Of a DNA stretch of 64,000 nt, positions 53,326-64,000 are shown one piece after another; positions within the stretch are counted from its first letter, which is position 1; each line of letters begins with the position of its first letter. The notes under the pieces are model-generated. The model had not been told where the DNA came from, made no database searches, and saw only the letters and a list, made by a program, of their open reading frames with translations. The stretch comes from Selaginella moellendorffii (lineage: Eukaryota; Streptophyta; Lycopodiopsida; Selaginellales; Selaginellaceae), in NCBI RefSeq assembly GCF_000143415.4, contig NW_003314411.1, forward strand, positions 186,452 to 250,451, in the 5' to 3' direction. Position numbers and translations under genes: made by a program.

Positions 53326-54660
53326 ATGGTAGAGCAACAATTTCCTCTTCCTTTGATTCTGGAGCAGCAGTTGGTGCAATTGTTATACAATTGCGATTTG
53401 AACAACCAAACTCAATTGATGGCAATATTCATAGTGTGTGGTATTCTATTGCTTTTGTTGCCAATCCTCACATTTGGCCAAAGTTCTTCTATGGGAGTCT
53501 TGGGATGATGTGTACTATTGGTTTGATCACTTCATGGTGATTGCCACATATCATTCTTGGGATGATACTTAGCATTTGTGTAAGTTTCCTATTTGTCTAT
53601 AAGGGATAGCATTGTAGTGGTATAATGGTTTGAGTGTAGCCACTCATAAGAATTGGAGTATTCTCCCAAATGTCTTCAAATATGCATTTGGACATGCCAG
53701 CAATTGTAATAATGCTTTATAACAATTGCATCATTTTTGTCAAGGGCCATTTGAGTTGCTGATGCAATTTAGCATTTATTTCTAAAGACTTTTGCTTTAT
53801 GCAAAGCCAACTATGTTAGAGCGGATCAATCTAGGAATGTTGTGGCTAGCATTTCGTCAAGATCTTGTAAGACTTGTGCATGCATTTGCTCTAGCCACCC
53901 TTGACAATACTCTTCACTTGGCGCAACATTATGAGACGTTACCTCTTCCACTTTTCATTGCATGTCCCTCAGCTCCACTTTTTGTGGGAGATGGTCTTAT
54001 TCCAATAGAGGTTGATGCTGCTGCTACTTGAGTTCAAGGACAAGGGTGAGGATGTGGTCGTGGGTGTGATATTTGCTATCAAGTGTATGATGAAGTTAGT
54101 CACACTTACCAGCATTGTCCACATTTTTTGAATTGGCAACCTCTATTTTCTGGGTGGAGACTTTGGCGTCAACAATGTCTTGTTGGTGCTACTACAATAG
54201 AATGTTTGGACACTTAAATGCATCTAGGAAACAAGGAGTCACACAAGTAATAAAGGGACCTTGCACGAATAAGTAAGTGACCCCTCCATCTTTCTTTCAA
54301 GAGTATCATCAAGGGGTTCACTCGGCATCAGTTCATCTAGTGTTTACTTTCCAAGCTCTTTTTTATAGTAAAAGGTCTCCTATTATTCTCTCCGTATTGG
54401 TTGATATAAGTTTGAGTTTATCCTTTATTGCTCGACTTTTTGCCACACATTGCTATTTATATTTGCATTGTGCGGTAGAGCCAGTTTTTATTTTTAATGG
54501 CAATGGCCGTATACATGCATATGCACAGGATGAGGCAGACTTAATTGTGCATATGGGCGATCTCAAGCTTGAGTTCCAATCATTGTAAATGGTGTTGAGT
54601 CATGTTTTTTACCTCATCTTTGGTATAGATTGGTTGTAGTGCAATCATGTCAAGTGTGAT
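53326..54660 (+). pseudogene. Family B copy 2 gag and protease (decayed)
   Basis: Gag begins MVEQQFPLPL at 53,326 and continues across stops with YWFDHFMVIATYHSWDD, WYNGLSVA and a Cys/His cluster near 54,068 (CDICYQV...HTYQHC) resembling a zinc knuckle. A protease-like region follows (54,277-54,660), ending YLIFGIDWL, the usual end of the gypsy protease domain. Confidence 0.7.
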
Positions 54661-54869
54661 TTTGAGGCTTCTTCCCCTTATTTCATACTTTTTTATATTT
54701 CTTTTATTCCACTTACTTCTGTACTTCTTTTGTACATTTCTTTGTTTCTACCTTTGCTTCTATCACTTTTGTCTCTCCATTACTTCCTCTTATATTTTCA
54801 TTTTATTCCTCTCTTCCTTCTTCTGATCCCTCCGACAGTCTTTATATTATAGTAATTGACTAACTCATG

Positions 54870-55437
54870 ATGATTCACCAAGTTAGATGTTGCTTCTGGG
54901 TATTGGCAAGTGCCGATGGCCAAAGAAGATATTCATAAGACTACTTTTCATATACTATTTGGTTTGTACGAGTTCTTGATGATGCCATTTGGTTTGAACA
55001 ATGCTTTAACAACTTTTTAGCGAATGATGGACGAGGTTCTTTATAATATGCCAGAGGTGACTACTGACTTTATCGATGATGTTTTGATTTATCCAGAGGG
55101 GACGTAGGAAGAATATATCAAGATATTTGGGGTACCATATTTCTCATAAGGGTTTGCAAGTTGATACTAACAAACTTATGGCTATTATAAAGTTCCCTAC
55201 TCCAAAGTGTGTGAACAATGTTCAATGCTTCCTAGGCAAAATGTAGTATCTTGGTCATTTTGTTGATCATCTTTTTGATTGCACTACACCGTTGCGAGTG
55301 TTGCTAAAGTTATCAACGTTATCTTTCATTTGGTTTGTGGACTGTGAGCAAACATTTATGGATCTCAAAGAGTTATTGATAACCCCTCCGGTTTTGGCAT
55401 ATCCTAACTACACTTGACCTTTCATTTTATGCGTAGA
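54870..55437 (+). pseudogene. Family B copy 2 RT fragment (decayed)
   Basis: Reads [18 protein letters not shown]-like sequence with substitutions, then [15 protein letters not shown] (about 54,975), FIDDVLIYPEGT (about 55,070) and the connection domain. It breaks at 55,437 where an element-1-type LTR begins. Confidence 0.8.
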
Positions 55438-56114
55438 TGAAGGAACTCTCTAGTGGTGCTTTCAAACTAACTTAATGTTGAGATTGGGGCTTAGGGGCCT
55501 TGGGTGGGAGTGAACATGCACTCGAGTGGTGCCAGAAGGGCCACCTAAGGAAGTGCTCAAAAGCAACTCCCACTTCAAAAAGGGAAACCGATTGCAATGC
55601 TCATAACTCATATAGAGTGGTATCCACTTGAGTACCTTGCAGCTCATTGGTCCTCATCCCTTCCTAGGGTCTTGGGCCTTACTTCGGGATGAAAGTGGGA
55701 GAGTAGAAGTACCCATGCCGGGCTGTTAGGCCACGGTGTTTCCCCCTGGTGCCCTGAAGCAAGTGTTGCATTTAAGGTTTAAGATTTAAAGAGTTCCATG
55801 ATTAAGTCTTGTTATACCAAGAGATGTTAGGAACTTGAAAGCTTGGTGTGCTTGGTTGCTTATGATTGTAGAGAGTGTAGCTGAACTTTAAGTTCAATCT
55901 AACCTAGGAAGGGGGATTAGAGATTTAGGAATCCGTGGATGGATGGCTAATGCTCCATTACTCATGCAATAAGTTGCTGAAACCAATTAGAACCAAGTAA
56001 GAGTTAGTACAATAAGTAGGAACTTTGGCGAGGGAACTTAACTAAGGCTAAGGTGTTGGTTGGATAGACAAGGTAAATTGGCAAATTGGAAAGGAAAAAA
56101 TTGTGGCTTACATT
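55438..56114 (+). repeat. Truncated element-1-family LTR
   Basis: Reverse complement of about 2,816-3,490 of the element 1 LTR, ending GTGGCTTACA. Its U3 part with the 12-mer array is missing. It lies between RT and integrase of the family B copy; the RNase H region is deleted. Confidence 0.88.
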
Positions 56115-57065
56115 GACTTGCTAAGTGGAAGTTGGTGCTCTTGCTAATGCATCTGCAACTGTTATTGGATACTTCCTCCTCAATTGAGTGATGTTTTAGC
56201 ATTCTTGTCTAGAGTAGATTCTTTCGGATAATGGTCTTGCATTTATAATTGAGGCATTTCACATTTTTTACGTCTCAGTTATGGATACGCCACATTTTCA
56301 TGAGTGTTTATCATCCATAGTCAAACGGTTTGGTGGAATGGCTTATTTGGGCCTTCAAAGAGATGATCACAAAATACGTGAATTTTTAGCATTCAGATTG
56401 GGATGGTTATTTGTCGTCTCTTTAGTATATGTATGTCATAAGGGTGTAGAATTCTATTGGTACTTCACTATATAAACTTCTATATGTTGGTCATGATCCA
56501 ATACTACCAACGGAGTTGGGTTTACCTTTGCGATTGTTGTGGGATACCGATACTAAGTTATGGGATCAATATTTGATAAGCATTCTTCCACTTGTTTGAG
56601 TAGAGTTTGCTGAACACTTAGGCAGCATACAAGTGGGACAACAACAATGTTACAACTCTTATCATTGTCCACTTATGGAATACAAAGTGGATGATTTGGT
56701 GTTAGTTTATTTTCCCCATTTTACAGTATATAATTTATCTAAAGGGTCCTTGCTTAGTGGAAAGGACCATATTGAGTGTGTTAGCAAGTTGGATCACAAG
56801 TTTATGAGGTTTGACATGACATCCAGCAAACCAATCTTCCAGAAATTATGCAGTTGCGGCAAATTGAACCACAAATTTATGAAGTTTGACATGACATCCA
56901 ACATGCCGATCCTCCAAAAATTATGCATGTGCAGCAATTGAAATGCTTTGTACAAAGGGATTATGAACAATTAGCACTATTTATAGATCCACTAATACCT
57001 CCTCTTAATGTTCCTCTAGATCCCAACCCATCCACAAGAGAACCCTAATGGTCTTTCATCATTTT
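56115..57065 (+). pseudogene. Family B copy 2 integrase and tail (decayed)
   Basis: Aligns with 52,020-52,850. The tail contains a duplicated segment (KFDMTSSKPI and KFDMTSNMPI) around 56,810-56,930. No open frame remains. Confidence 0.75.
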
Positions 57066-57235
57066 GAGAGGAGGGGATGATGTAAAGTCCAAGTATATAG
57101 CTATAATGTTGTATACTAATATTAGCGTAGTGAGATTTTAGTAGTTGTTAAATTAGTTTCAATATAGACCACTCACTCCTATATATAAGCTAGGGCTTTT
57201 ATGGTAATTGATATGCACATTTTTTATTATTCCAT
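57066..57235 (+). repeat. Family B purine tract and 3' LTR
   Basis: The purine tract GAGAGGAGGGGATGA (57,066-57,080) directly precedes TGTAAAGTCC. The LTR aligns with the copies at 36,880 and 52,960. The right border is approximate. Confidence 0.7.
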
Positions 57236-57720
57236 GCACACACAAATTATTTTAAGCATAATCTTAAAACACTAACTTTTTTTTAAGATATCTTGAAGAT
57301 ACTGTTTTTTGTTTGTCTCATGCACAAAGAGACTAAGTAACTTCAATTACATCTACCAATGTTTAGAGAATGGTCAATACATTTGAAAAGGCCATAGACA
57401 TTGTTGATATTAATAAAATGTTAATCCCAGGGACCACAATAAAATAGATGCAAATTAATTTCCTTTATCACTCTTCTCCCTAAAACATTTTGCAATCCAA
57501 GAAGTTCTCTAACACTAATTTACCTTTTCTCTTAAGTTCTATTGGGAGAACTTCTGCATGTTGAAGCATTAAGTTCCTCCAGTATTTTAAACTCTCTACA
57601 AATTCATAGATGCAAGTTGGCTATAGAGGAGAGGCAATGTCAAATCTTGTGTGGTAGCTGTGGTGGTGGCTGTTTAATTGTTTCTCCAAGTCTCTCAGAA
57701 TTGGATGGGCCACTTAAAAA
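57236..57720. other. AT-rich sequence left of the DUF21 duplicate
   Basis: No recognised gene. An open frame from 57,542 runs through the border into DUF21 exon 1 sequence and would give about 60 novel residues fused to the membrane domain, but it stops soon after (57,968). Confidence 0.45.
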
Positions 57721-59123
57721 GGATGTGCCATTTGGGACGGGACTGTGGTTTATCTATGCTGGGATCTCGACCTTCCTGGTTGTGTTTGCTGGGCTCATGT
57801 CTGGTCTCACGCTGGGACTCATGAGCTTAGGCGTGGTGGACCTGGAAATTCTACAAAGAAGTGGTACTCCCAAGGAGAAGCATCAAGCGAGTTTCCTACT
57901 TCCACTTTTGCTTCGTATAACACCTCTTTTTCCAGCGGCAATCTTTCCAGTGGTTCAAAAGCAGCACTAGCTCCTGGTGACTTTACTTCTCTGCAATTCA
58001 TCTGCCATGGAGGGGAGTGAGAAAAAATGGTTTTTTTTTTTTTGGTGAATGATTTCGATGCCAATTTCTTGCAGGCTCTGCCGATTTTCCTGGACAAGAT
58101 GTTTGATCCTGTCACAGCAGTCACATTGTCCATTACATTTGTGCTTGCGTTTGGAGAGGTTTGTGTTTCACCGTATTCTTTGGTTGCGATTCCCAACGTG
58201 TGAACTCCAGGTTCTTCCTCAAGCCATTTGTGCTCGATATGGGCTCGCTATCGGTGCGAATCTCGTCTGGCTTGTCAAAGTAGTGATGGTGGTCTGTTAT
58301 CCAATGTCTTATCCAGTTGGGAAGGTATGACACCTGTTGGGTCTACATTCTCTCTTGAAGTTAACTCCAAACGTGATTGATATTTTATTGCAATTGTCTT
58401 GTCATGAAGCTGATAATATATCTGTCCTCTCCAGGGAAGCAATGGGACGGATACTTGCTCGGGGTCATAGTCGTGTGCCAGTTTTTGCTGGAAGCCCTCG
58501 TAACATCATCGGACTGTTGCTGGTAATCAGCTTGATATATTTGTGTTCACATCACATCGATGTTTTTCCACTTTCTTTTAGGTGAAAAGCCTATTGACAG
58601 TTCGGCCTGAAGCCGAAACGCCTGTCAATGCTGTGTCCATACGAAAGATACCAAGGTACTTAGTGTTACTTTTGTATGAGGTACAATTGGGGTTTCTGCT
58701 CAGAGTACCTGCAGACATGCCTTTGTACGATATCCTGAACGAGTTCCAGAAAGGAAACAGCCACATGGCAGCTGTGGTGAAAGCGAAGATGAAAAGGAAG
58801 CCAAGGCACACTACACATCACACACATAATGTGAACCACGAGGAACGCTGGTCGTACGGTCCCAAGCAACATGACGATGAAAATGGAAAGGCAGATGATT
58901 TAGAAGACAGAGAAGTTATAGGTATTATCACTTTGGAAGACGTGATTGAAGAGCTGCTCCAGATAAGAAGCCTAGCTGCGAATACCTTCACCTTAACAGA
59001 TTTCTTGTATCTGATTTCCAGGAGGAGATAGTCGATGAAACTGACGAATACGTAGATGTTCATAGGAGGTAAGCATCTCCTTGCGGCCTCATGTCTTAAA
59101 TCTCGTTTGTCGTGCCAGAATTC
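57721..59123 (+). pseudogene. Broken genomic duplicate of the DUF21-CBS gene
   Basis: Aligns with 26,503-28,357 and keeps the introns, so it arose by DNA duplication and not by retroposition. It lacks the first 64 bases of the coding region and everything after the exon 12 acceptor. The donor of intron 1 is lost by a small deletion. A stop (TAG at 57,967) replaces a Gln codon. About 350 bp (27,130-27,479, exons 5-6 and part of 7) are deleted at an ATG microhomology, and an 84-bp in-frame deletion removes 28 residues of the charged CBS insert. High identity even in introns indicates a recent event. Confidence 0.92.
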
Positions 59124-59278
59124 TGTAGATAGCCAGCCTGGAGTCTAATCCAAGGTGGCAAGAGATTCATGTGGACGCTGAAATGAGCGGACACAAGACT
59201 TGTATATATTTACATGGAGAAAATGACAAAGTGGTAGTTAGGGGAAACAAAGTATGTCGTTTAACTAGAAAACTAACA
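59124..59278 (+). repeat. Copia 5' LTR
   Basis: 155 bp, TGTAGATAGCC to AACTAACA, with a TATA-like TTGTATATATTTA (about 59,198). The primer site follows without spacer. Confidence 0.8.
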
Positions 59279-59290
59279 TGGTATCGGAGC
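59279..59290 (+). promoter_or_regulatory. Copia primer binding site
   Basis: TGGTATCGGAGC, one base from the initiator-Met site TGGTATCAGAGC. Confidence 0.85.
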
Positions 59291-60777
59291 ACACGATGAT
59301 CTCATAGGCAAAACAAGACCACGCAGCGGGCAGCAAGGCTACACAACTCTAGATCGCGTGACCGCTCGACTGCAGCAGAAGAAGAGGAAGGGAAAAATCC
59401 GTGCTGTAGAAAAGTTCATTCAAGATCAGGGTTGGAGCGTGCTACAGGCAGAGATTTTGAGAATTGGGCCAAAGAGATTTCGTTCCTCTTTCTCTGGGAC
59501 AACTGTCAGTGGCAAGCAACGAAAAGGTCAGAAATGATAAGGCACTCTCCACCATGGGGATTGGCTTGGGCAAATTGCACCACCACCACCTGGATATCAC
59601 GAAGACCACATAAGAGAATTGGAAAGCCTTTTATCAATGAAGAAGAACCAGCCGAAGACCAGACACCTGCAGATACAACACAACCACAGCTTTGTTTGTC
59701 AACTCAAAGCAAACAAAGAATTCTCCAGGTAAAGGAGGCAGTGCTAGCAGTTTCAAGGCTGGTACAAGCAACACTGCGAGCAGTTTCAAGGCTAGCGATG
59801 TTGGAGATAGCAACTCACGTGAGTGTAAAGGTGAGTGAAATTATTGTAAGCAGGTTGGACACTACGCCAGAGAATGCCGAGACAGGTTAGCAGGGCATCC
59901 TTGAGGATTGGGGAGAAAGAATGCCAAGACTGGCTATACAAACCAGCCAAGAGCTCTCATGGTAAGAGCTATTCCAGAACATGTGTTTGTTCAGCAGCAG
60001 GATCAAGACGTAATCTGGCTGGACACGGTAGCAAATATGCACATGACAGGCAGGCGAGAAGCTTTCCTGAACCTCAGGAAACTTTCTACAGATAGGCAGG
60101 TTGGTTTAGGAGACAAGAGTCTTCTTTCAGCTGTAGCAGTGGGCACAGTTCAAGTAAAGCTGGCCTCAGGAGAGCTACGACATATCAGGAACATATAGGC
60201 TTGGCATATCATCTTTTCTCAATCGGTGCAGCTTCTAACAACGGTTTCTATTTTATTTTTAATGCCAAGCAGGCTATTATGCAAGACGAGAAGACATATC
60301 AAGCAATGGCTTATGGACAACACTATTCTGGACTTTATAAACTTGACGCCACCATGGTTGTTCTAGACAAGCAGCCAGATCGAGCGCTCTCAACTCGAGG
60401 GAGTAATCTCCAGTTGTGGCATGAGCGTCTAGGCCATGTACATGAAGACGCCCTCAAAGCAGTGTCCAGAGATCAATCACATGCACAAGAATTCGAGTTT
60501 ACAAGCAAGCTTGAATTTTGTGAGGCTTGTGTGCTAGGAAAACAAGCATGCACATCTTTTCCAAAGTTTTCAGAATCCAAGAGCAATCAGCCTCTTGAGC
60601 TTGTTCACACAGATGTGTGTGGGCCTCTCCATGTCCAAAGTCATTGTAGAATGAGGTATTTTTTGACATTCATTGATGACTACTGATGCTATACAGTCCT
60701 GAGACTTTTGGCCAAGAAATCTGAAGTTCTTGATCACTTTAAAGTTTACAAGGCTTCAATTGAAAATCTTCTTGGTT
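59291..60777 (+). pseudogene. Copia gag, protease and integrase N-terminal part (broken)
   Basis: A zinc knuckle remnant near 59,840 reads NYCKQVGHYARECRDR, with the first Cys replaced by a TGA stop. The protease-like block DVIWLDTVANMHMTG (about 60,010) has DTV in place of D-S/T-G. The pre-integrase domain follows: LQLWHERLGHVHEDAL, then CEACVLGKQ (60,410-60,550). The integrase core starts VHTDVCGPL and FLTFIDDY, and a stop comes at 60,684. Frames change at least twice. Confidence 0.85.
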
Positions 60778-60783
60778 AAGCAG
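60778..60783. repeat. Target duplication of the inserted element, left copy
   Basis: AAGCAG here and at 63,465-63,470. Removing the insert joins the two copia integrase halves. Confidence 0.75.
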
Positions 60784-61578
60784 ATCGACTAGGCCATTTT
60801 CGGTACATTCGTCTAAGGCATAGGATCATCCGCCCGGTAACCCGGTACCAACCACGACCAAAACGATTTCCCTAAGCAATTCCTATGTCACCTCCTATGG
60901 TTTGGGTGTCCGGGGGGTACCTGTATCATGGAAGATGAGGATTAGTAATGCAATCTCTGTTAGTTCTATCTCTCATTTTGTGAAAGTACGAAGCTAGGTT
61001 TCAAGAATGAACTAAGATTTGCACGACTGATGCTCGCGAGCCAATGTACTCAGGTACATGCCCGGGCCGCACATCAGAAGTGACTTCCAAAGACTAGAAC
61101 TAAGGAGCATGCTCAACCTGATTGCTATCCATTGACTCATGGATCTCGCTGTCTGGACCAGTTGCTGTCATCTCGTCTTTTTTCTAAGTAGATGATTAGA
61201 AGCTGGAACAATTGATATCACAAGCACTACCTGGGCAGAGCCCCTTGTGTCGCCGTGGCGTTTAGTTCCGGCGCTCTGGCCGAGAGAACAAGCCAAGGGT
61301 AAAGATACACAAAAAACCGAATCATTTGTACCTGTTTTTGCATGGCTAGGAATGCGGTAGTGAGATTCCTCGTGACCTTAGTGGTGGGTGTAAGCTCGTT
61401 TCGAGCTATTCCCAAACAAACACTTCATTGGCACTGCTCATTCTTGCGGTGCACAACGAAGCGGCTGTTGATCCTAGAGTGGGCGGGAAGTGTGCGTGGT
61501 TGTGCTAGTGCACAGCCTTGGCTTGCTCTACTTGTGGATGCACTCCTGGAGAATGCGGCGGTGGCGGATGCAAGCGAG

Positions 61579-61598
61579 AAACCCTAACATTAGGGTTT
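61579..61598. repeat. Telomere-motif palindrome
   Basis: AAACCCTAA, two bases CA, then TTAGGGTTT: a perfect 9-bp inverted repeat of the plant telomere/telobox motif, inside the 3' part of the Penelope-like insertion. Confidence 0.85.
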
Positions 61599-62104
61599 TT
61601 CCCGTCACTTCATACATTTCAGTGTGAGAAAAGCAGCCATAAAGTTGAATAGCTATAGCTTGTAATTAGGTTTGCCTATCCGTATAGCGTGTTTCTTCAT
61701 GTGAGATTCTGTGAGGAATCCAAGGTTTTGTTTTTACCATGCCAGGTCTACTCATGTGTCCCATTAGTTTATCCATGGGGAAAACAGAGTTTTTTGTAAG
61801 CAAGATTTCCTTTAAAAAAATTCTTTTTTAAAGAAGACCTTTTTGTGATAAAGCGTGGGATCTGTCTCAGAATGAGAGAGCAGAACTTGTGTTGTATTTT
61901 CATTTACTAATCAAAACACAATTGTAGTCAATGTTACACCTACACATTTTAGTTCAGTGCGTAACCAAGGACTACATGGTAAGTTTGGAGGAACTAGTTC
62001 TTTTGTTGTTCACAGTCTAAAAGGGCATAAATATCGAATCTATTATGTTTCGATATGATGCAGAGTGATGGATAGTGTTGCCTAGAAGACAGAACCCCTG
62101 GTGC

Positions 62105-63455
62105 TCAGCTTGAGTTTGCTGAGTCGTCGAGTTGTGGTGGGCGATTGGCCAGCTCTCTCCAAATATCAAAGAGAATGTCCAGGACTGCTTGCACCGGTGT
62201 TAAGGGGCTGGTAAGAATGATACGATCCAGACCACTAAGGATGAGTCGTCTTAATGCATAGCAATGGAATCCTTTTTCCACGAAGCAGATTATCAATCTC
62301 AAGGACAACACTACCAGTGGTGTTAATCAGATAGAAAAGTGCAAAGACTTGTGTCAGGATTACTTTGGATGAGTTTGCCACAGGTCAGTTTGAATCTCGA
62401 TGAATGTACAGTGAGACTTTGAATGGAAGTGATCAGTGTTTATCATACTTTGTGGTTAAGAAAGTACCATCATCTGGATCTGAAGGCTCAAGAAGTGAGC
62501 AGACAGATTCACGAGCGAGCCATCCGTGCCGATGAATGGATTGTCCATCTCATTTTGCATGGCAAGGAATCGTAATGGATATATCCAGAACGGATTTCCT
62601 TCAGACTCAACTTGATCAGGGTCAAGGAAGCAGAGGATCATGGGGTTATTCATTGACACCAGATCGTCCATATACCGGAAAGTGTGTTTGAATAGGCACA
62701 ACAGATCGTACCAGCCTAGACGAGCAAGTCGAGTGATAAAGTTATACTCGAAATAGAATAGGTACAGGTTACACCACAAAGGTGAGCACGAGAAGCCCAT
62801 AGGAATTCCTCGGACTTGTCTCCATACTCTATTACCCAGCTGGACATATGTGTTCCGAATGATAAAGTTATTTAGCTCGATAACTTTTGTTGTATCCATT
62901 TTGGTAGCCTTTACTGATGAGTGGCATAGAGGTTTGCATTCAGCCTCAAGCTTGCTGTTCTTCTTTTGAATCAGAAAAAGGTCTTTATAGAGGTAGTTTT
63001 GGTGCGCAAATGCCAAATTGACAAGGTTTGTCATGGCTGTCGTGAGGCCTTGATCTCCCTCAAGGGGGATGGCCTCATAGCACTTTGTGATATCTCCCAT
63101 GTAGATCGTGGTGATCCTGTCAGGAAGATTAATCGCGAACTCCTGTGTGGGTCCAAGGATCTAGCACGCGTTCATTTTTCCTCCAAAGAATTTTGCCCGT
63201 GCATAGAAATCATCAGCCATGTTTTGTAGCACCTCCTATGTCCCTTTTATGATAGCTGTTAGGCAGATTGTGATTTCAGAGAAAACACATCCGTCCGCAT
63301 TGGTTAACCAGTGCATTTTATTCTTGTGTGCTTTATAGATTCCCATGAGGTAAGGGAGATCTGGTTGCTGTGGCGGGAATTCCTGTAAGAGTGGTTCACC
63401 AAGCAGTTGTTTTACAACTTGCTTGGGTGTCTCAAGGACATTATTGTCCGAGACT
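62105..63455 (-). pseudogene. Penelope-like reverse transcriptase (decayed)
   Basis: Minus-strand frame from about 63,455, with in-frame TAG codons near 63,237 and 63,155. It starts TPKQVVKQLLGEPL, then the finger LPYLMGIYKAHKNKMHWLTN; MGDITKCYEAIPL (first catalytic Asp); VYxQVRGIPMGFSCSPLW-type palm; FRYMDDLVSMNNP with both Asp. The intact central piece is 63,100-62,456. A shifted frame then has a thumb-like region (HRDSN, ILTQVFALFYL, and GFHCYALRRLILSGLD to about 62,105). The catalytic Asp residues are retained but the frame is broken. Alternative: another deep branch of eukaryotic non-LTR RT. Confidence 0.72.
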
Positions 63456-63464
63456 ATGAGTGAA

Positions 63465-63470
63465 AAGCAG
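63465..63470. repeat. Target duplication of the inserted element, right copy
   Basis: AAGCAG, from which the copia integrase frame resumes (KQLKTLCSDRGGKY). Confidence 0.75.
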
Positions 63471-64000
63471 CTCAAGACTTTATGCAGTGACAGAGGTGGC
63501 AAGTACAAGTCACAAAATTTTATGAAGCTGTGCAATGAGAGCGGTATCTAGCAGCAGTTTACAGCTCCAGATAGTCCTGCTCAAAATGGAGTTGCTGAAA
63601 AAATGAACTGGACCCTTATGGAGAGTGCACGTAGCATGCTTATTCACGCAGGAATGCCACTATCATTCTGGGCCGAGGCAATTAATACAGCCACATATAC
63701 TAGTAATTGAGTGCCTACCCAGCCACTTGCAGATATTTCTTATTGTCTTTGGACCAGGAAGCCAGTCAGCTTGAGACATCTATAAGTTTTTGGATGCATG
63801 GCTTATGCGAAAGTTTCTAACAATCATTGCAGAAAATTGGAGCCGGAAGAGCATTCCTTGTGTCTCGAGACGAAAGCGTATTGTCTTTACAACATGGCCA
63901 CCAGATCAATTCTTATGAGCAGAGATGTCAAGTTTGATGAGAATTCTCTTTACGAGCATTGTTATAAAAATCCTGAGACTTCATCTTACATGACGAAGAA
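63471..64000 (+). pseudogene. Copia integrase, second part
   Basis: Reads KTLCSDRGGKYKSQNF, then FTAPDSPAQNGVAEKMNWTL and SMLIHAGMPLSFWAEAINTA, the standard copia integrase core end. VFGCMAYAKV and VKFDEN follow near the window edge. Stops occur at about 63,550 and 63,709. RT lies beyond the window. Confidence 0.88.

Larger units (their letters stand above)
60784..63464 (-). mobile_element. Non-LTR element with Penelope-like reverse transcriptase, inserted in copia
   Basis: A 2,681-bp insertion flanked by AAGCAG, minus strand. It carries a decayed reverse transcriptase at its right (5') end and 1.3 kb of apparently non-coding 3' sequence. No LTR and no endonuclease domain (GIY-YIG or apurinic type) could be read. 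The RT has the YKAHK finger motif, GIPMGFSCSPLWCNLYL and YMDDL, the pattern of Penelope-like elements rather than of LTR or LINE enzymes. The 5' end looks truncated. Confidence 0.7.
59124..64000 (+). mobile_element. Ty1/copia retrotransposon, interrupted, right end outside window
   Basis: Short LTR, initiator-Met primer site, gag with CCHC remnant, protease, integrase. It runs off the window edge before RT. The interval 60,784-63,464 is a foreign insertion in the integrase. The 5' LTR abuts the broken end of the DUF21 duplicate. Stops and shifts show it is inactive. Confidence 0.88.

Overview
The window reads as nuclear DNA of a vascular plant, most likely a lycophyte of the Selaginella moellendorffii type (inference). 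The evidence is plant gene families (L-type lectin receptor kinase, DUF21-CBS membrane protein, terminal uridylyltransferase-like enzyme) with very short introns, mostly 47-78 nt, in a compact gene island surrounded by nested, decayed retroelements. There is no bacterial operon structure, no CRISPR array and no complete rRNA or tRNA gene.

Layout: 1-2.8 kb is AT-rich debris of Ty3/gypsy elements. 2,811-17,634 is one chromodomain gypsy element on the minus strand (TSD GTGCA) whose 5' LTR is split by a second, younger chromovirus on the plus strand (9,657-17,003; identical-length 917-bp LTRs; TSD TCTTG with one change). 17.7-20.6 kb holds a decayed chromovirus copy, solo LTRs carrying a 5S rRNA promoter segment, and a decayed antisense Ty1/copia pol. 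20.7-33.1 kb is the gene island: a lectin receptor kinase, two paralogous small acylation-type proteins, a 13-exon DUF21-CBS gene, a TauD-like dioxygenase, a nine-exon terminal nucleotidyltransferase and an unknown protein with a possible PD-(D/E)XK fold. In its left part a divergent gene pair has been duplicated, and each copy has lost the opposite partner.

33.1-37.8 kb is AT-rich, with two more 5S-bearing LTRs, one with a perfect 5-bp TSD. 37.8-46.1 kb is a decayed LTR element without recognisable pol (family C) next to an inverted partner. A 5'-truncated LINE with a perfect 16-bp TSD lies in the partner. 46.2-50.4 kb is a minus-strand gypsy element whose LTR and primer site show the hallmark of self-priming. 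50.6-57.2 kb is a tandem array of a third, heavily decayed gypsy family (B). 57.7-59.1 kb is a genomic, intron-containing, broken duplicate of the DUF21-CBS gene. 59.1-64.0 kb is a Ty1/copia element entered by a 2.7-kb insertion that encodes a decayed reverse transcriptase of non-LTR, probably Penelope-like, type.

The host genes show no common pathway. The retroelements explain most of the non-genic sequence. The most unusual items are the self-priming signature, the Penelope-like insertion with an internal telomere-motif palindrome, the family of 5S-promoter LTRs, and an LTR tract that appears converted by the element nested in it. All identifications come from reading the sequence and from recalled family motifs; no database search was run.
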